DNA of 64,000 nucleotides, taken from Dietzia timorensis (GTDB lineage: Bacteria; Actinomycetota; Actinomycetes; Mycobacteriales; Mycobacteriaceae). The stretch covers positions 3,534,001-3,598,000 of the forward strand of contig NZ_CP015961.1 in the NCBI RefSeq assembly GCF_001659785.1, in the 5' to 3' direction. This document shows positions 26,479 to 35,763 of the stretch, piece after piece. The notes under the pieces are model-generated. The model was not told the origin of the DNA. It searched no databases and was given only the letters and a program-made list of their open reading frames with translations. The translations under genes were made by a program, and so were the position numbers. The number at the start of each line of letters is the position of its first letter. The stretch's first letter is position 1.

Positions 26479-27083
26479 GATCCTGACGTCGTGAGCGAAT
26501 ACCGGAGGAATACTGCGCCGGAGCCCGAGGCGGTGGCTTCTTGGAGCCGCCACTTCGAGGATCTGGCGATATCGGGGTGGAACAATGAGCTGCCGCCGGC
26601 AGTGATTTCCGGGGCCAGGGTGATCTCGAGTTCGTCGATCTCGTCGTGTTCAAGGAGGTGGCGGATCAGCGAGGCGCTGCTCAGCACTCGGATGTCACCT
26701 TCGGCGACGTCCCGGAGTTCGCGGATCGTTTGTTCAGGCGAGGCAGTTGAAATGCGCGTGTTTTTCCACTGAGCCGGCTCATTCAGCGTGGATGACACGA
26801 CCACTTTGTCCACGGCGTCAAGCCATTGCGCGAACGTACGATCGCGAGGATCAGCGGCGTCGTCCTCGCACACCTGCGGCCAATAGCCGGAGAAGCCTTC
26901 GTACCCGACCCGCCCCATGACGGCGACCATACTGTCGGTCATCTGAACCAGGTGGTCGCGGGATTCGTCGCTGACCGCATACGGGGCGATGCAACTCATG
27001 TCGTCCGCCCCAGCGGAGCCTGTCGTGTGGCCGTCAAGCGTCAGGGTGATGTTTGCAATTACTCGAGGTCGTGACGTTTCCAT
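26475..27083 (-). CDS. Dihydrofolate reductase / RibD C-terminal-like protein
   Basis: The 202-residue protein has a DHFR-fold start (VIANITLTLDGHTTG), MVAVMGRVGYEGF and VVVSSTLNEPAQWKNT, and the late IRVLSSASLIRHLLEHDEIDELEITLAP. This is the RibD C-terminal domain family of NAD(P)H reductases, not true FolA. It is the first gene of a two-gene operon with the mycothiol-isomerase-like gene. The operon is probably induced by an electrophile or thiol stress via the adjacent HxlR protein. Confidence 0.82.
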   Translation of the reverse strand: METSRPRVIANITLTLDGHTTGSAGADDMSCIAPYAVSDESRDHLVQMTDSMVAVMGRVGYEGFSGYWPQVCEDDAADPRDRTFAQWLDAVDKVVVSSTLNEPAQWKNTRISTASPEQTIRELRDVAEGDIRVLSSASLIRHLLEHDEIDELEITLAPEITAGGSSLFHPDIARSSKWRLQEATASGSGAVFLRYSLTTSGS

Positions 27084-27097
27084 CGTCTACTCGCTCC

Positions 27098-27142
27098 ACT
27101 AGTAGTAGTTTGCTACTAGTCAAGCTACCTCGGGTAGTACTA
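27098..27142. promoter_or_regulatory. HxlR operator region
   Basis: ACTAGTAG (27098-27105) and CTACTAGT (27113-27120) are perfect inverted arms with a 7-base spacer. A second palindrome TAGTACTA lies at 27135-27142. Both sit in the 87-bp gap between the DHFR-like gene and the divergent HxlR gene. TACTAGT-type dyads are usual HxlR/DUF24 targets. Confidence 0.6.
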
Positions 27143-27170
27143 TTCTGCAATCAGTTCTTTCGAAAAACTT

Positions 27171-27641
27171 TTGGATGAAGGTGGGGAGGGTTCGGCTACG
27201 CGCACGAAAAGATCGAGCTGCCCGATCAACCATGCGGTTGAGCTCCTTGGCGATCAGTGGTCGCTTCTGGTGTTGCGAGACATGGCAATGCTCGAACACC
27301 GAACGTTCCGCAGTTTGTTAACCGGATCGCAGGAGGGGATTTCCCCTTCGACCTTGTCGAACCGGCTCCGGTCACTGGAAAATTTGGGGTTGATCGAGCG
27401 CGCGCCCGTCCCGATCGGTCATCAGGGCCGCTACACGTTGACGGAGGACGGCGTCGCTCTCGTGCCGCTCCTGTTCGAGCTCGCTCGTGCGGGGTCATTT
27501 CTCGACCCTTCGACCGAGGCGACCGCCCCGGGCGTCGAGGATCTCTACGGCGATAGCGAGGGAATCGCGGCATTCACCGAGTCGATTCGCGCGAGAGAAG
27601 AAGCCTTGCGAAATACCCCGATTGGTCCGGGGACGGACTGA
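27171..27641 (+). CDS. HxlR-family transcriptional regulator
   Basis: The 156-residue protein has the HxlR winged helix: CPINHAVELLGDQWSLLVLRD, GISPSTLSNRLRSLENLGLI and GRYTLTEDGVALVPLL. Cys17 before the first helix is the conserved cysteine used by HxlR/YodB-type redox sensors. It starts at TTG, since no ATG or GTG precedes the domain in this frame. It likely represses itself and the divergent DHFR-like operon. The next gene starts inside its stop codon. Confidence 0.87.
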   Translation: MDEGGEGSATRTKRSSCPINHAVELLGDQWSLLVLRDMAMLEHRTFRSLLTGSQEGISPSTLSNRLRSLENLGLIERAPVPIGHQGRYTLTEDGVALVPLLFELARAGSFLDPSTEATAPGVEDLYGDSEGIAAFTESIRAREEALRNTPIGPGTD

Positions 27642-28306
27642 TGACGACCGATCGCTTCGCCGAAATCCAGCGCGAGCTCACGAGCCGCGCGGACCCCGAG
27701 GCGGCGCGGGCGCAGGAAAAGAATTACGGGATACCTGCCGATCACGTGTACGGCGTCCCGATGCGAGAAATGAAGAAGCTGGCCGCGGACATCGGTACCG
27801 ATCACGCCCTTGCCGAACGGCTCTGGGACACCGGAAACTACGAATCGCGCACCATCGCAGCGTTCATCGCCGACCCTGTGGAAACGTCGATCGACGTGAT
27901 GGACCGGTGGTGTCGCGACAGCGACAGCTGGGCACTTGTGGACACGCTGTGCTTTCGCCTGTTCGACCGAGCCCCGGAGCGGTGGTCGAGGCTGGAGCCG
28001 TGGGCGCAAGACGACGAACTTTACGTCAAGAGAGCGGCGTTTGCGCTGCTCTGGGCCCTCGCCTTACACGATAAGGACGCGGACGATCACCAATTCGTGG
28101 ATGCCTTGGCACTGGTCCGGGAGCACGCCGACGACGATCGCCACCTCGTCACCAAGGCTCAGACAATGGCGCTGAGGGCAATTGTCAGCAAGCGGCCCGC
28201 CGCGATCCCAGCAGTGTCCGATCTTGTGGCTGACCTGGTCGAATCACCGTCTGCAGCACGTCGACGGGTCGGCCGACCAATTCTGAAATTAATCGCCGAC
28301 GCGTAG
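27641..28306 (+). CDS. DNA alkylation repair protein, AlkD-like
   Basis: The 221-residue all-helical HEAT-repeat protein has VPMREMKKLAADIG near the start, LWDTGNYESRTIAAFI and then DSWALVDTLCFRLFDR in the middle, as in AlkD. AlkD-type glycosylases remove N3- and N7-alkylated purines. The Trp and Asp of the DNA-contacting groove appear to be present (DSWALVD), and KRAAFALLW follows the AlkD pattern. The ATG overlaps the HxlR stop, so repair may be co-regulated with the thiol/alkylation response. Confidence 0.82.
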   Translation: MTTDRFAEIQRELTSRADPEAARAQEKNYGIPADHVYGVPMREMKKLAADIGTDHALAERLWDTGNYESRTIAAFIADPVETSIDVMDRWCRDSDSWALVDTLCFRLFDRAPERWSRLEPWAQDDELYVKRAAFALLWALALHDKDADDHQFVDALALVREHADDDRHLVTKAQTMALRAIVSKRPAAIPAVSDLVADLVESPSAARRRVGRPILKLIADA

Positions 28307-28314
28307 CGATTCAA

Positions 28315-28443
28315 CTAGAAACTCCGCAACCCGAGTCGGCCCGGCTCGAACTCGATATCTTCGGATTCCGGCATTTCGAGCGCGTCAACAATCGACCGCT
28401 CGCAAGGATCGCCGTCCACTTGCTCGTCTTTGATGTTCCCCAT
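28315..28443 (-). CDS. Small acidic hypothetical protein (42 aa)
   Basis: A short frame begins at an ATG with AGGGG nine bases upstream and encodes a strongly acidic peptide (about 12 Asp/Glu of 42) ending in GRLGLRSF. It lies between convergent/divergent genes with eight bases to the alkD-like stop. I recognise no family. The ribosome-binding site and the lack of overlap are the only support. Confidence 0.3.
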   Translation of the reverse strand: MGNIKDEQVDGDPCERSIVDALEMPESEDIEFEPGRLGLRSF

Positions 28444-28557
28444 CGTCACCACCCCTGTCTTCAGGGCAAGAATATAGCCGGCCCGCACGATTCGACAGCC
28501 CCCATCGACGGCGGCACCGTCGCACTTCAAAGGCCGCCTGTGGGTACCGTTGTTCCC

Positions 28558-29526
28558 ATGACTTCTCCCTATGACGCCGAAGGTACCGATTCGAACGGCA
28601 TGCCGGATTGGCGCCGCAATGCGCAGGCGGAAGTCCTGCTGTCCGGGCCCGCGCCGACCGCCGCGGCAATCATCGCGACGCTGCAACAAGTGCTCGGCGA
28701 TATCGCCACGATTTCCGCCGGCGAGCAGATCGACTCCAGCGGCGAGCCCTTCGTCAACGTCGACTACCGCGGCGTCGCGCTCGTCGTGCGCTCACGCGCC
28801 GAGGCGCTGTCCCCGCAGGACGTGCCCGAGGGCGAGGATTTCAACGGCGGGATCAGCTTCCCCCAGTCGAATCCGTCATTCAACGGTCCGCTCAACGCTT
28901 CTCGCGGGCTCGTGGTGTGGGGCGGCAACGCCGGGCAGCTGCTGCGCACCACCGCACGCATCCACGTCGCCGGCGCCGTGTACGCCCCCGACGAGCAGTC
29001 GGGAAAGCCGGTGGGCGCGGAACTTCCGCTCGATGCGCTGCGCGAGGAGCTCGCGGTCGCGACGATCACCTCGGCGCTCACGGTCCTCGACGCCGGCGGT
29101 GCCGAGTCGCTCGGCGTGTGGGTCCCCCTCGCCGGTCTGTGCGTGCCCGCGGACGTCTACCGCGACACCGTCGCGCACGCGCCGCTGCCGGTACCGATCC
29201 TCGTAGGCCTGCGCGTCGGCGTATTCACCGACAACCCGGACGCGCCCATCGACCCGGAGAACCCGCCGCTGACCTTCGCATTCACCACCGGCATGGCGCG
29301 CTTCGGCCGCGCGGATCTCGAGTTCCCCCGCTCGCCGCAGTCGCCGCCGCGAACCATGGGGACCGCGCTCGACGTGCTCGCGTTCGAGCTGGGAACGAGC
29401 TCGAGCTTCCTCGACGGCGAGGTTGTCGACCTCCGGGACGGTCGGACGTTCGACGTCAGAGCTGGTGATTCGACTATTACGGGCTGGCACGTGCTCCAGC
29501 TGACTCAGCTGACCGGGGACGAGTAG
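28558..29526 (+). CDS. DUF4261-like hypothetical protein
   Basis: The 322-residue soluble protein has no signal or membrane segments. The C-terminal 80 residues (TGMARFGRADLEFPRSP, then GTALDVLAFELGTSSSFLDGEVVDLRDGRTFDVR) resemble the DUF4261 end, in which a conserved helix precedes a glycine turn. The N-terminal part is probably the alpha/beta half seen in that family. Function unknown. It is followed after 23 bp by a small membrane protein gene in the same direction, so the two may be co-transcribed. Confidence 0.6.
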   Translation: MTSPYDAEGTDSNGMPDWRRNAQAEVLLSGPAPTAAAIIATLQQVLGDIATISAGEQIDSSGEPFVNVDYRGVALVVRSRAEALSPQDVPEGEDFNGGISFPQSNPSFNGPLNASRGLVVWGGNAGQLLRTTARIHVAGAVYAPDEQSGKPVGAELPLDALREELAVATITSALTVLDAGGAESLGVWVPLAGLCVPADVYRDTVAHAPLPVPILVGLRVGVFTDNPDAPIDPENPPLTFAFTTGMARFGRADLEFPRSPQSPPRTMGTALDVLAFELGTSSSFLDGEVVDLRDGRTFDVRAGDSTITGWHVLQLTQLTGDE

Positions 29527-29549
29527 ACGCTGCGACTAGCCTTAGAGGT

Positions 29550-29927
29550 ATGGCGGCACGGCGCGAACCCGACTACGAGGCGGACCCGCTGGAGCGGCTC
29601 GAACGCAACGAGCGCTCCACGCGAGAGGCGGTCCGCTATGGGCTCGTGTCCGCGCTGTTGGTAATCGCGTTCGTCTCGATCCTCGCTGCGGTGATCGGGT
29701 TCGACGCCGGCACCGGGTTCACCGCGAAGCGGCTCGAGGTACTACTTCCGCCGCTACTGCTCGCCGTCTGCCTCGCCCTCGGCGCCAGCTGGCAGACCTA
29801 TCGCCGCTGGCAGAACCATATTCGGTGGCGGCCGTGGCTGTGGCTGACCCAGCTCATGTGGATCGGCGCGACGGGCTATATGTTGCTCGTCGGTTCCGCG
29901 CTCGTGGCCCAGCCGCCGCAGGTGTGA
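29550..29927 (+). CDS. Small membrane protein, three helices
   Basis: The 125-residue protein has a charged N-terminal 30 residues (ADPLERLERNERSTREAV) and three hydrophobic helices near 32-52, 62-80 and 98-118. No family is recognised with confidence. Its stop codon lies inside the loop of a strong hairpin shared with the convergent leuS gene. Confidence 0.6.
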   Translation: MAARREPDYEADPLERLERNERSTREAVRYGLVSALLVIAFVSILAAVIGFDAGTGFTAKRLEVLLPPLLLAVCLALGASWQTYRRWQNHIRWRPWLWLTQLMWIGATGYMLLVGSALVAQPPQV

Positions 29928-29943
29928 TCGCTGCGGCGGCTGG
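29909..29943. terminator. 12-bp perfect hairpin between membrane-protein gene and leuS
   Basis: CCAGCCGCCGCA (29909-29920) pairs perfectly with TGCGGCGGCTGG (29932-29943) across an 11-base loop that contains the upstream gene's stop codon. A second small stem TTCCCT/AGGGAA lies at 29963-29978 over the leuS stop. Together they probably terminate both converging transcripts. Confidence 0.7.
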
Positions 29944-29970
29944 ACACTGGGTGTGCGGTCACTTCCCTAC

Positions 29971-32937
29971 TCAGGGAACGACATTGACCATCTTCCCGGG
30001 GACAACGATGACCTTCTTCGGCGTCTCGCCACCGAGCATCTCGGCGATCTTCGGGTCCGCGAGGGCGGCGGCCTCGACGTCGGCCGGGGAGGCGTCGGCG
30101 GCGACCTGAATGCGCGAGCGCACCTTGCCCTTGACCTGGATCGGGTACTCGACGGTGTCATCGACCAGCAGCGATTCGTCGGCGGTGGGGAACGGGCCGT
30201 GGGCGAGCGAAACCTCGTGGCCGAGCCGCGACCACAACTCCTCGGCCACATGCGGCGCGACCGGCGCGACCATGAGCACGAGCGCCTCGGCCGCCTCGCG
30301 CGGAGCGCCGCCCGAGCCGAACGCCTTGGTCAGGGTGTTGGTGAACTCGATGAGCTTTGCAATCGCGGTGTTGTCGCGCAGCTCCGCGTAGTCCTCGCGC
30401 ACCCCGGCGACCGCGCGGGCCAGCGCCTTCGCGACATCGCCCTCGGGCGCGTCCTCGGAAACGTGCACCTCGCCGGTCTCCTCGTTGACGACGACGCGCC
30501 ACAGCCGCTGGAGGAAGCGGTGCGCGCCGACGACATCCTTCGTCGCCCACGGCCGCGACTGGTCCAACGGACCCATCGACATTTCGTACACCCGCAGGGT
30601 GTCTGCGCCGAAGTTCTCGGCCATCTCGTCGGGGGAGACGGAGTTCTTCAGGGACTTGCCCATCTTCCCGTATTCCTCGCGGACATGGACCTCTTCGCCC
30701 TCCGGGTTGGTCCAGAAAAACTTTCCCTCGCGCTCGGTGACCTCGGCTGCGGGCACATAGATGCCGCGCGGGTCGGTGTAGGCGTAGGCCTGGATGTAGC
30801 CCTGGTTGAACAGGCGGCGGTACGGCTCCGACGAGGACACGTGGCCGAGGTCGTAGAGCACCTTGTGCCAGAAACGCGAGTACAACAGGTGCAGTACGGC
30901 ATGCTCCACGCCGCCCACGTAAAGATCCACGCCGCCCGGATCGTTCGCGCCGTGCTCATTCGGGCGCGGGCCCAGCCAGTAGGCCTCGTTCTCCGGATCG
31001 GCCATGGCCTCGGTGTTCGTCGGGTCGGTGTAGCGCAGTTCGTACCAGGACGAGCCGGCCCACTGCGGCATGACGTTCGCGTCGCGGGTGTATTCCTTCG
31101 GCCCGTCACCGAGGTCGAGCGTGACCTTCATCCACTCGGCGGCCTTGGCCAGCGGGGGAGAAGGCTCGGAGTCCGCGTCCTCCGGGTCGAAGGACACCGG
31201 GCTATAGTCGTCGACCTCGGGGAGCTCGACGGGCAGCATCTCGTCGGGCAGCGCGTGCGCGATTCCGTTCTCGTCGTAGACGATGGGGAAGGGCTCGCCC
31301 CAGTAGCGCTGGCGCGCGAACAGCCAGTCGCGCAGTTTGTACTGGATCTGGCCGCTGCCCAGGCCCTCGGCCTCGAGGAAGTCGATGACCTTATCCTTGG
31401 CCTCGGCCTGCTCGAGGCCGTTGATGTCGAGGGCGCCGGAGGCGGAATTGATCGCGGTGCCCTCGCCGGTGAAGGCCTGCTCGGGGTCGTAGTCGCCGCC
31501 TGCCGGCTTGACGACCTGGATGCGCTCGAGGCCGAAGGCCTCGGAGAACTCGAAGTCGCGGGAGTCGTGCGCCGGGACCGCCATGATCGCGCCGGTGCCG
31601 TATCCGGTGAGCACGTAGTCGGCGATGAACACCGGGATCTTCGCGCCCGACAGGGGATTGACGGCGTAGGCACCGGTGAAGACGCCGGTCTTCTCCTTGT
31701 TTTCCTGGCGCTCGAGATCACTCTTCGCCGCGATGGCCTTGCGGTAGGCATCGACCGCCTCGCGAGGGGACGAAGCGCCGCCGGTCCAGCGCTCATCCAC
31801 GCCGTCAGACGGCCATTCGTCCTTCGTGATCTGGTCCACGAGAACGTGCTCGGGGGCGAGCACCATGTATGTCGCGCCGAACAGCGTGTCCGGGCGGGTG
31901 GTGAACACGGCGATCTTCGACGATGGGTCCTCTGCCAGCGGGAAACCGACCTGCGCGCCGCGCGAACGGCCGATCCAGTTGCGCTGCATCGACTTGACCT
32001 TCTCGGGCCAGTCGAGGTTGTCGAGGTCGTCGATGAGGCGGTCGGAATACGCGGTGATGCGCATCATCCACTGGCGCAGATTCTTGCGGAAGACGGGGAA
32101 ATTGCCGCGCTCGGACTTACCCTCGGCGGTGACCTCCTCGTTCGCGAGGACCGTGCCGAGGCCGGGGCACCAATTGACCATCGAATTCGACAGGTACACC
32201 AGGCGGTAGTCGGCGAGGACTCGCTCGCGCTCGGTGGCGTCGAGCTCCGACCAGCCGCGATTGCCCAGCTCGGCGGCGACCTCGGGGGCCAGCGCGCGCT
32301 TTCCGCTCGCGAATTCCTCGACCAGCTCCGAGATCGGTCGGGCGCGGCCGGTGCGGCCGCTGGGCGCTACGCCCTCGTGCTCGCGCACGGGCGCCTCGGC
32401 GTCGAACCACGAGTTGAAGATCTGCAGGAAGATCCACTGCGTCCACCGGTAGAACTCGACATCCGTAGTGGCGAACGAGCGGCGCGGATCGTGGCCGAGG
32501 CCGAGGCGTCCGAGCTGGCGCTTCATGTTCTCGACGTTCTGCTCCGTGGTGACCCGCGGATGCTGCCCGGTCTGCACCGCGTACTGCTCGGCCGGCAGGC
32601 CGTAGGCGTCGTAGCCGAGCGCGTGCAGCACGTAGCGCCCGAGCATCCGGTGGTAGCGGGCGTAGACGTCCGTAGCGATGTACCCCAGCGGGTGGCCGAC
32701 GTGCAGGCCCGCGCCCGAGGGGTACGGGAACATGTCCTGCACGAACAACTTGTCGGCAGGGAGGGAGCCGTCCTCCGCCGTCAGAGGCCCGACGGGGTTG
32801 GGCGCGTGGAACGTGCCGCGCGCAGCCCATTCGGCCTGCCAGCGCGGCTCGATCTCGCCCGCGAGGCGGGCACTGTAACGATGAGCCGGGCCGGACTCGC
32901 CGGCGGCGGGCTGGACGTTGTCGCTGGATGTGCTCAA
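29971..32937 (-). CDS. leuS: Leucyl-tRNA synthetase
   Basis: This class Ia synthetase charges tRNA-Leu. The 988-residue protein has [16 protein letters not shown] (HIGH motif, about 71-86), an editing CP1 domain with [19 protein letters not shown], and the KMSKS loop as KMGKSLKNS near 758. The length is typical of actinobacterial LeuS. The KMGKS variant keeps the two lysines. It is monocistronic in a region syntenic with the mycobacterial leuS neighbourhood. No T-box leader was recognised. Confidence 0.96.
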   Translation of the reverse strand: MSTSSDNVQPAAGESGPAHRYSARLAGEIEPRWQAEWAARGTFHAPNPVGPLTAEDGSLPADKLFVQDMFPYPSGAGLHVGHPLGYIATDVYARYHRMLGRYVLHALGYDAYGLPAEQYAVQTGQHPRVTTEQNVENMKRQLGRLGLGHDPRRSFATTDVEFYRWTQWIFLQIFNSWFDAEAPVREHEGVAPSGRTGRARPISELVEEFASGKRALAPEVAAELGNRGWSELDATERERVLADYRLVYLSNSMVNWCPGLGTVLANEEVTAEGKSERGNFPVFRKNLRQWMMRITAYSDRLIDDLDNLDWPEKVKSMQRNWIGRSRGAQVGFPLAEDPSSKIAVFTTRPDTLFGATYMVLAPEHVLVDQITKDEWPSDGVDERWTGGASSPREAVDAYRKAIAAKSDLERQENKEKTGVFTGAYAVNPLSGAKIPVFIADYVLTGYGTGAIMAVPAHDSRDFEFSEAFGLERIQVVKPAGGDYDPEQAFTGEGTAINSASGALDINGLEQAEAKDKVIDFLEAEGLGSGQIQYKLRDWLFARQRYWGEPFPIVYDENGIAHALPDEMLPVELPEVDDYSPVSFDPEDADSEPSPPLAKAAEWMKVTLDLGDGPKEYTRDANVMPQWAGSSWYELRYTDPTNTEAMADPENEAYWLGPRPNEHGANDPGGVDLYVGGVEHAVLHLLYSRFWHKVLYDLGHVSSSEPYRRLFNQGYIQAYAYTDPRGIYVPAAEVTEREGKFFWTNPEGEEVHVREEYGKMGKSLKNSVSPDEMAENFGADTLRVYEMSMGPLDQSRPWATKDVVGAHRFLQRLWRVVVNEETGEVHVSEDAPEGDVAKALARAVAGVREDYAELRDNTAIAKLIEFTNTLTKAFGSGGAPREAAEALVLMVAPVAPHVAEELWSRLGHEVSLAHGPFPTADESLLVDDTVEYPIQVKGKVRSRIQVAADASPADVEAAALADPKIAEMLGGETPKKVIVVPGKMVNVVP

Positions 32938-33103
32938 TGTGCCTGATCGCCCCTATGCTGCGTTCGGATTCGGTCTGTACGTATGTGCGGTACGCGCGTT
33001 CCGCACGGTTCCGGGCTCACCCCTGGTCCCGCGGATAGCCTATCGACCCAACCAGTCTAAGCCCGAATGGGTATTCTGCCCTGGTGGGCGTAACCTTGGG
33101 GCC

Positions 33104-33721
33104 GTGGACACTACGGCAACTTTTGTGGTGAGCGTGCTGTTCCAGGTCGTGTTCTTCGTCCTGGGAGCGGCGCTACTGGCCGGCGGCATCGCCGCCCTTC
33201 GCGAGCGGCTGCCCGGCAACTCGTGGTTCGGCGTGCGCACGCCCGAGACGCGCGAATCGCCGGAAGCGTGGACGATTTCGAATAAAGCCGCAGCTCCCGG
33301 CTTCTTGGCTGCCGGTGGGGCACTGGTTCTCGCCGGGCTCGGGCTTGTACTTGTTGACGGCGTGGTGGCCGTCGCTATTGCTGTGCTCGGGGTGCTCGTC
33401 GCGCTCGGAATGGCCTCGTTCGCCGGGCTGGCCGGGTCGAAGGCCGCCGCGATCTGGCTCGACAACGCTCGCCGTACGGGCACGCTTCCGGAGTCGATGG
33501 ACCCGAACGCGATGTCGTCGTCGTGCTGCTCCGCCGGGGGAGGATCCGGCGCTGCTGGCGAGACCGCGTCGGTCGGCGCTTCGGCTGGGGCTGCGTCAGC
33601 CTCGGGCTCGAGCTCGGGCTCGGACTCGGGCGCGCCCGCCTCGGACTGCGGCGTGACAGGCGGCTGCGGCAGCTGCTCACTCAAGGGCATGTGCGCGCCG
33701 GAGGGTTCGCACCAGCACTGA
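33104..33721 (+). CDS. SdpI-family membrane protein with Cys-rich tail
   Basis: The 205-residue protein begins with three hydrophobic helices. The SdpI-type motif LPGNSWFGVRTPETRESPEAWTISNKAAA lies between the first and second. The last 80 residues are Ser/Gly/Ala-rich with two cysteine clusters: SSSCCS near 143, and DCGVTGGCGSCSLKGMC before a terminal HQH. Six or more cysteines and histidines on a cytosolic or surface tail are unusual for the family and suggest metal binding. It starts at a GTG. Confidence 0.7.
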   Translation: MDTTATFVVSVLFQVVFFVLGAALLAGGIAALRERLPGNSWFGVRTPETRESPEAWTISNKAAAPGFLAAGGALVLAGLGLVLVDGVVAVAIAVLGVLVALGMASFAGLAGSKAAAIWLDNARRTGTLPESMDPNAMSSSCCSAGGGSGAAGETASVGASAGAASASGSSSGSDSGAPASDCGVTGGCGSCSLKGMCAPEGSHQH

Positions 33722-33791
33722 GCGCGCCCGCGGCCTTCCGCCGAGTTGCACAGTCAAATATATCGGCTACCAGGGAGGATGCACGTCCGAG

Positions 33792-34496
33792 TTGAAGAAG
33801 TTGGGACTGATCGGCGGCACCGGACCGGAGTCGACGCTCATCTACTACCGCCGGATTATCGAAGGCGTGCAGGCGGCCACGCGCCCGGACCTTCTCGCGC
33901 CGATGACCATCGAATCGCTCAGCGCCTTCGACGTCTTCGAGTACGCCGGTCGGGAGGACTGGGACGGCCTCGCCGATTATCTTCTCTCCGGCGTCATACG
34001 CCTCGAGGCGGCGGGCGCGGAGGTCGCGTCCCTCACCGCGAACACGCCGCATGTGGTCTTCGACCGGCTCGCGGAAAAATCGCCGTTGCCGCTGGTCAGC
34101 TCCGTGGAATCGACGCGCCGGGAGATCCGTACGCGGGGCGCGAGCTCGGTGATCCTCCTCGGCACCGAGTTCACGATGGTCGGCGATTTCCTCTCCGGGC
34201 CGCTGCGCGCGGACGGCATTTCCGTCGCCGTGCCCAGCGCCGACGAGATCGCTTACATCCAGGACAAGATCGCAACCGAGCTCGAATTCGGCGTGGTGCG
34301 CGAGGACACCCGGGAGGGGTTCTGCGACATCATTCGCCGCCTTGCCGCCGATGACGGCGGAGAGCTCGTTATTCTCGGCTGCACCGAACTCCCGCTCCTT
34401 CTCGACGATTTCACTTCGCCGGTGCCCACGCTCGACACCATGGATCCGCACATCGCCGATCTCGTGCGGGTGGCGCTGGGGGAGGAGCTCGGGTAG
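33792..34496 (+). CDS. Aspartate/glutamate racemase-family protein (YgeA-like)
   Basis: The 234-residue protein begins KKLGLIGGTGPESTLIYYR, a signature of the Asp/Glu/hydantoin racemase superfamily. At the first catalytic position it has TANTPH (Thr in place of Cys), while the second is LGCTELPLL (Cys kept). The same Thr/Cys pair is found in E. coli YgeA, a broad-specificity amino acid racemase. It starts at TTG after GGGAGG. An ATG upstream is out of frame. It is probably a D-amino acid producing racemase rather than MurI. Confidence 0.82.
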   Translation: MKKLGLIGGTGPESTLIYYRRIIEGVQAATRPDLLAPMTIESLSAFDVFEYAGREDWDGLADYLLSGVIRLEAAGAEVASLTANTPHVVFDRLAEKSPLPLVSSVESTRREIRTRGASSVILLGTEFTMVGDFLSGPLRADGISVAVPSADEIAYIQDKIATELEFGVVREDTREGFCDIIRRLAADDGGELVILGCTELPLLLDDFTSPVPTLDTMDPHIADLVRVALGEELG

Positions 34497-34514
34497 TTCC
34501 GATCCCGGCGCTTC

Positions 34515-34606
34515 GGCCGCTCTTTGCGGCCCTCCTTCCGGCCGGCACCATCTCGAGTCCCGCAGACCTCGCGAATTGCCAGGGTCTGCGGGACTCGAGA
34601 TGGTGC
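34515..34606. repeat. 24-bp perfect inverted repeat plus small hairpin
   Basis: The arms at 34545-34568 and 34583-34606 (each begins GCACCATC or ends GATGGTGC) are perfect reverse complements over 24 bases with a 14-base loop. Just before them GGCCGC/GCGGCC (34515-34531) forms a second stem. The block lies after the racemase stop, in the 241-bp gap before the convergent DUF202 gene. It may be a bidirectional terminator or a REP-like element. Confidence 0.75.
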
Positions 34607-34737
34607 GCGGGCGTGGGAGCCAAGAGAACGGTCGGGGAGAGACCAGAACCGAGGGCGCTGGGGGAGCCGGGGGCGCTGGGGGAGCTGGGGTGCTGGGGCA
34701 AGCTGAGGTAGGGGATGCAGACAGTGCGTGCGTGTGG

Positions 34738-35253
34738 TCAGCCGACGTAGAGCGCGACCATGAGGGCGAGTGCCAGGAGCGAGAGGACCACGCACAGCGC
34801 CGTCATCGCCGCGAGCGGTGCCCAGCGATAGCGCGTGTGATCGTCGCGCTGCAAGTCTCGCTGCCCGGCTCGCTGCTCGGCCGCGGGCCCGTCGCGCTGC
34901 CCGTCGCGCTGCCCGTCGCGCTGCAAGTCCCGCTGCCCGGTCGCGGGCGCGCCGCTGACGGAATGCTCGGTGTGCTCGAACCAACGAATCCGGGCGACGT
35001 GGCCCTGCTCGAACAGCGCCAGCCCACCCATGGGAATGACGATGAGTATCGCGTAGGCGGCCGTCACCCAGGGAGAAAGCATGAGCGTGAGTTTCGCCAT
35101 GACCGCGAGCGCGATGGCGGTCGCGGTGAACAGGCGCACCCACGACAGGGACGTCCGCTCGGACTGCAGCCCCGGGTCCGGCGGCGGCAGAGTGTCCTTT
35201 GCGGCGAGCACGATGCCGTGGGGGCGGGGTGGGCGAGGTGCCTGCGACGTCAT
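34738..35253 (-). CDS. DUF202 membrane protein with Gln-Arg-Asp repeats
   Basis: The 171-residue protein has the DUF202 motif LQSERTSLSWVRLFTATAIALAVMAK with two following helices. A hydrophilic segment of about 35 residues is built from QRD repeats (encoded by a 12-bp tandem repeat around 34842-34947), and a final hydrophobic helix ends the protein. DUF202 proteins often occur in pairs, and the upstream gene is another DUF202 member, 19 bp away. Function unknown. Confidence 0.75.
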   Translation of the reverse strand: MTSQAPRPPRPHGIVLAAKDTLPPPDPGLQSERTSLSWVRLFTATAIALAVMAKLTLMLSPWVTAAYAILIVIPMGGLALFEQGHVARIRWFEHTEHSVSGAPATGQRDLQRDGQRDGQRDGPAAEQRAGQRDLQRDDHTRYRWAPLAAMTALCVVLSLLALALMVALYVG

Positions 35254-35272
35254 GGGTGATACGTCCTGATCC

Positions 35273-35683
35273 CTAGGCGTTCCACAGGATGCCGATGACC
35301 AGGGCCAGCGCCGCCGCGCCGACGCCGGCGACGAGGATGAGCGCGCCGGCGGGGGCGGGGAGTGGGCGGCGATTGCGCATCGCCGCTTCCATGCGCAGCC
35401 AGCGGCGGAACGAATAGATCGCCAGCGATGCGGCGATGACCAGCAGCACGACCGCAAGCGGCATGCGCACGGCACGGGGGATCGCGTCGGAGACGAAGGC
35501 TTCCAGGGCGACGGCCCCGGCGATGAGCGCCATCGAGGTGCGCAACCACGCCAGCAGGGTGCGCTCGTTGGCGAGGGTGAAGCGCGGATCGGGATCGGAT
35601 CCTTCGCGCAGCGAACGGGGACGCCACCTCTCGCCCGTCGCGGAACTCGTCTCCGCCTCGCTGTCTGCGTCGTGCGTACTCAC
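35273..35683 (-). CDS. DUF202/YidH-type membrane protein
   Basis: The 136-residue protein has an acidic N terminus, then DPRFTLANERTLLAWLRTSMALIAGAVAL, the DUF202/YidH signature, and three hydrophobic helices. It probably forms a complex with its downstream DUF202 partner. The GTG at 35683 is preferred because the upstream ORF extension has no family similarity. E. coli YidH/YidG are the best-known relatives but remain uncharacterised. Confidence 0.8.
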   Translation of the reverse strand: MSTHDADSEAETSSATGERWRPRSLREGSDPDPRFTLANERTLLAWLRTSMALIAGAVALEAFVSDAIPRAVRMPLAVVLLVIAASLAIYSFRRWLRMEAAMRNRRPLPAPAGALILVAGVGAAALALVIGILWNA

Positions 35684-35763
35684 GCCTGCGAGGTTACCGC
35701 CGAGGTCGCATTGCCGGGCGAATCCGATTGGCCTCCCGGCCGCTTCGGCGATTGAATGGGGCA

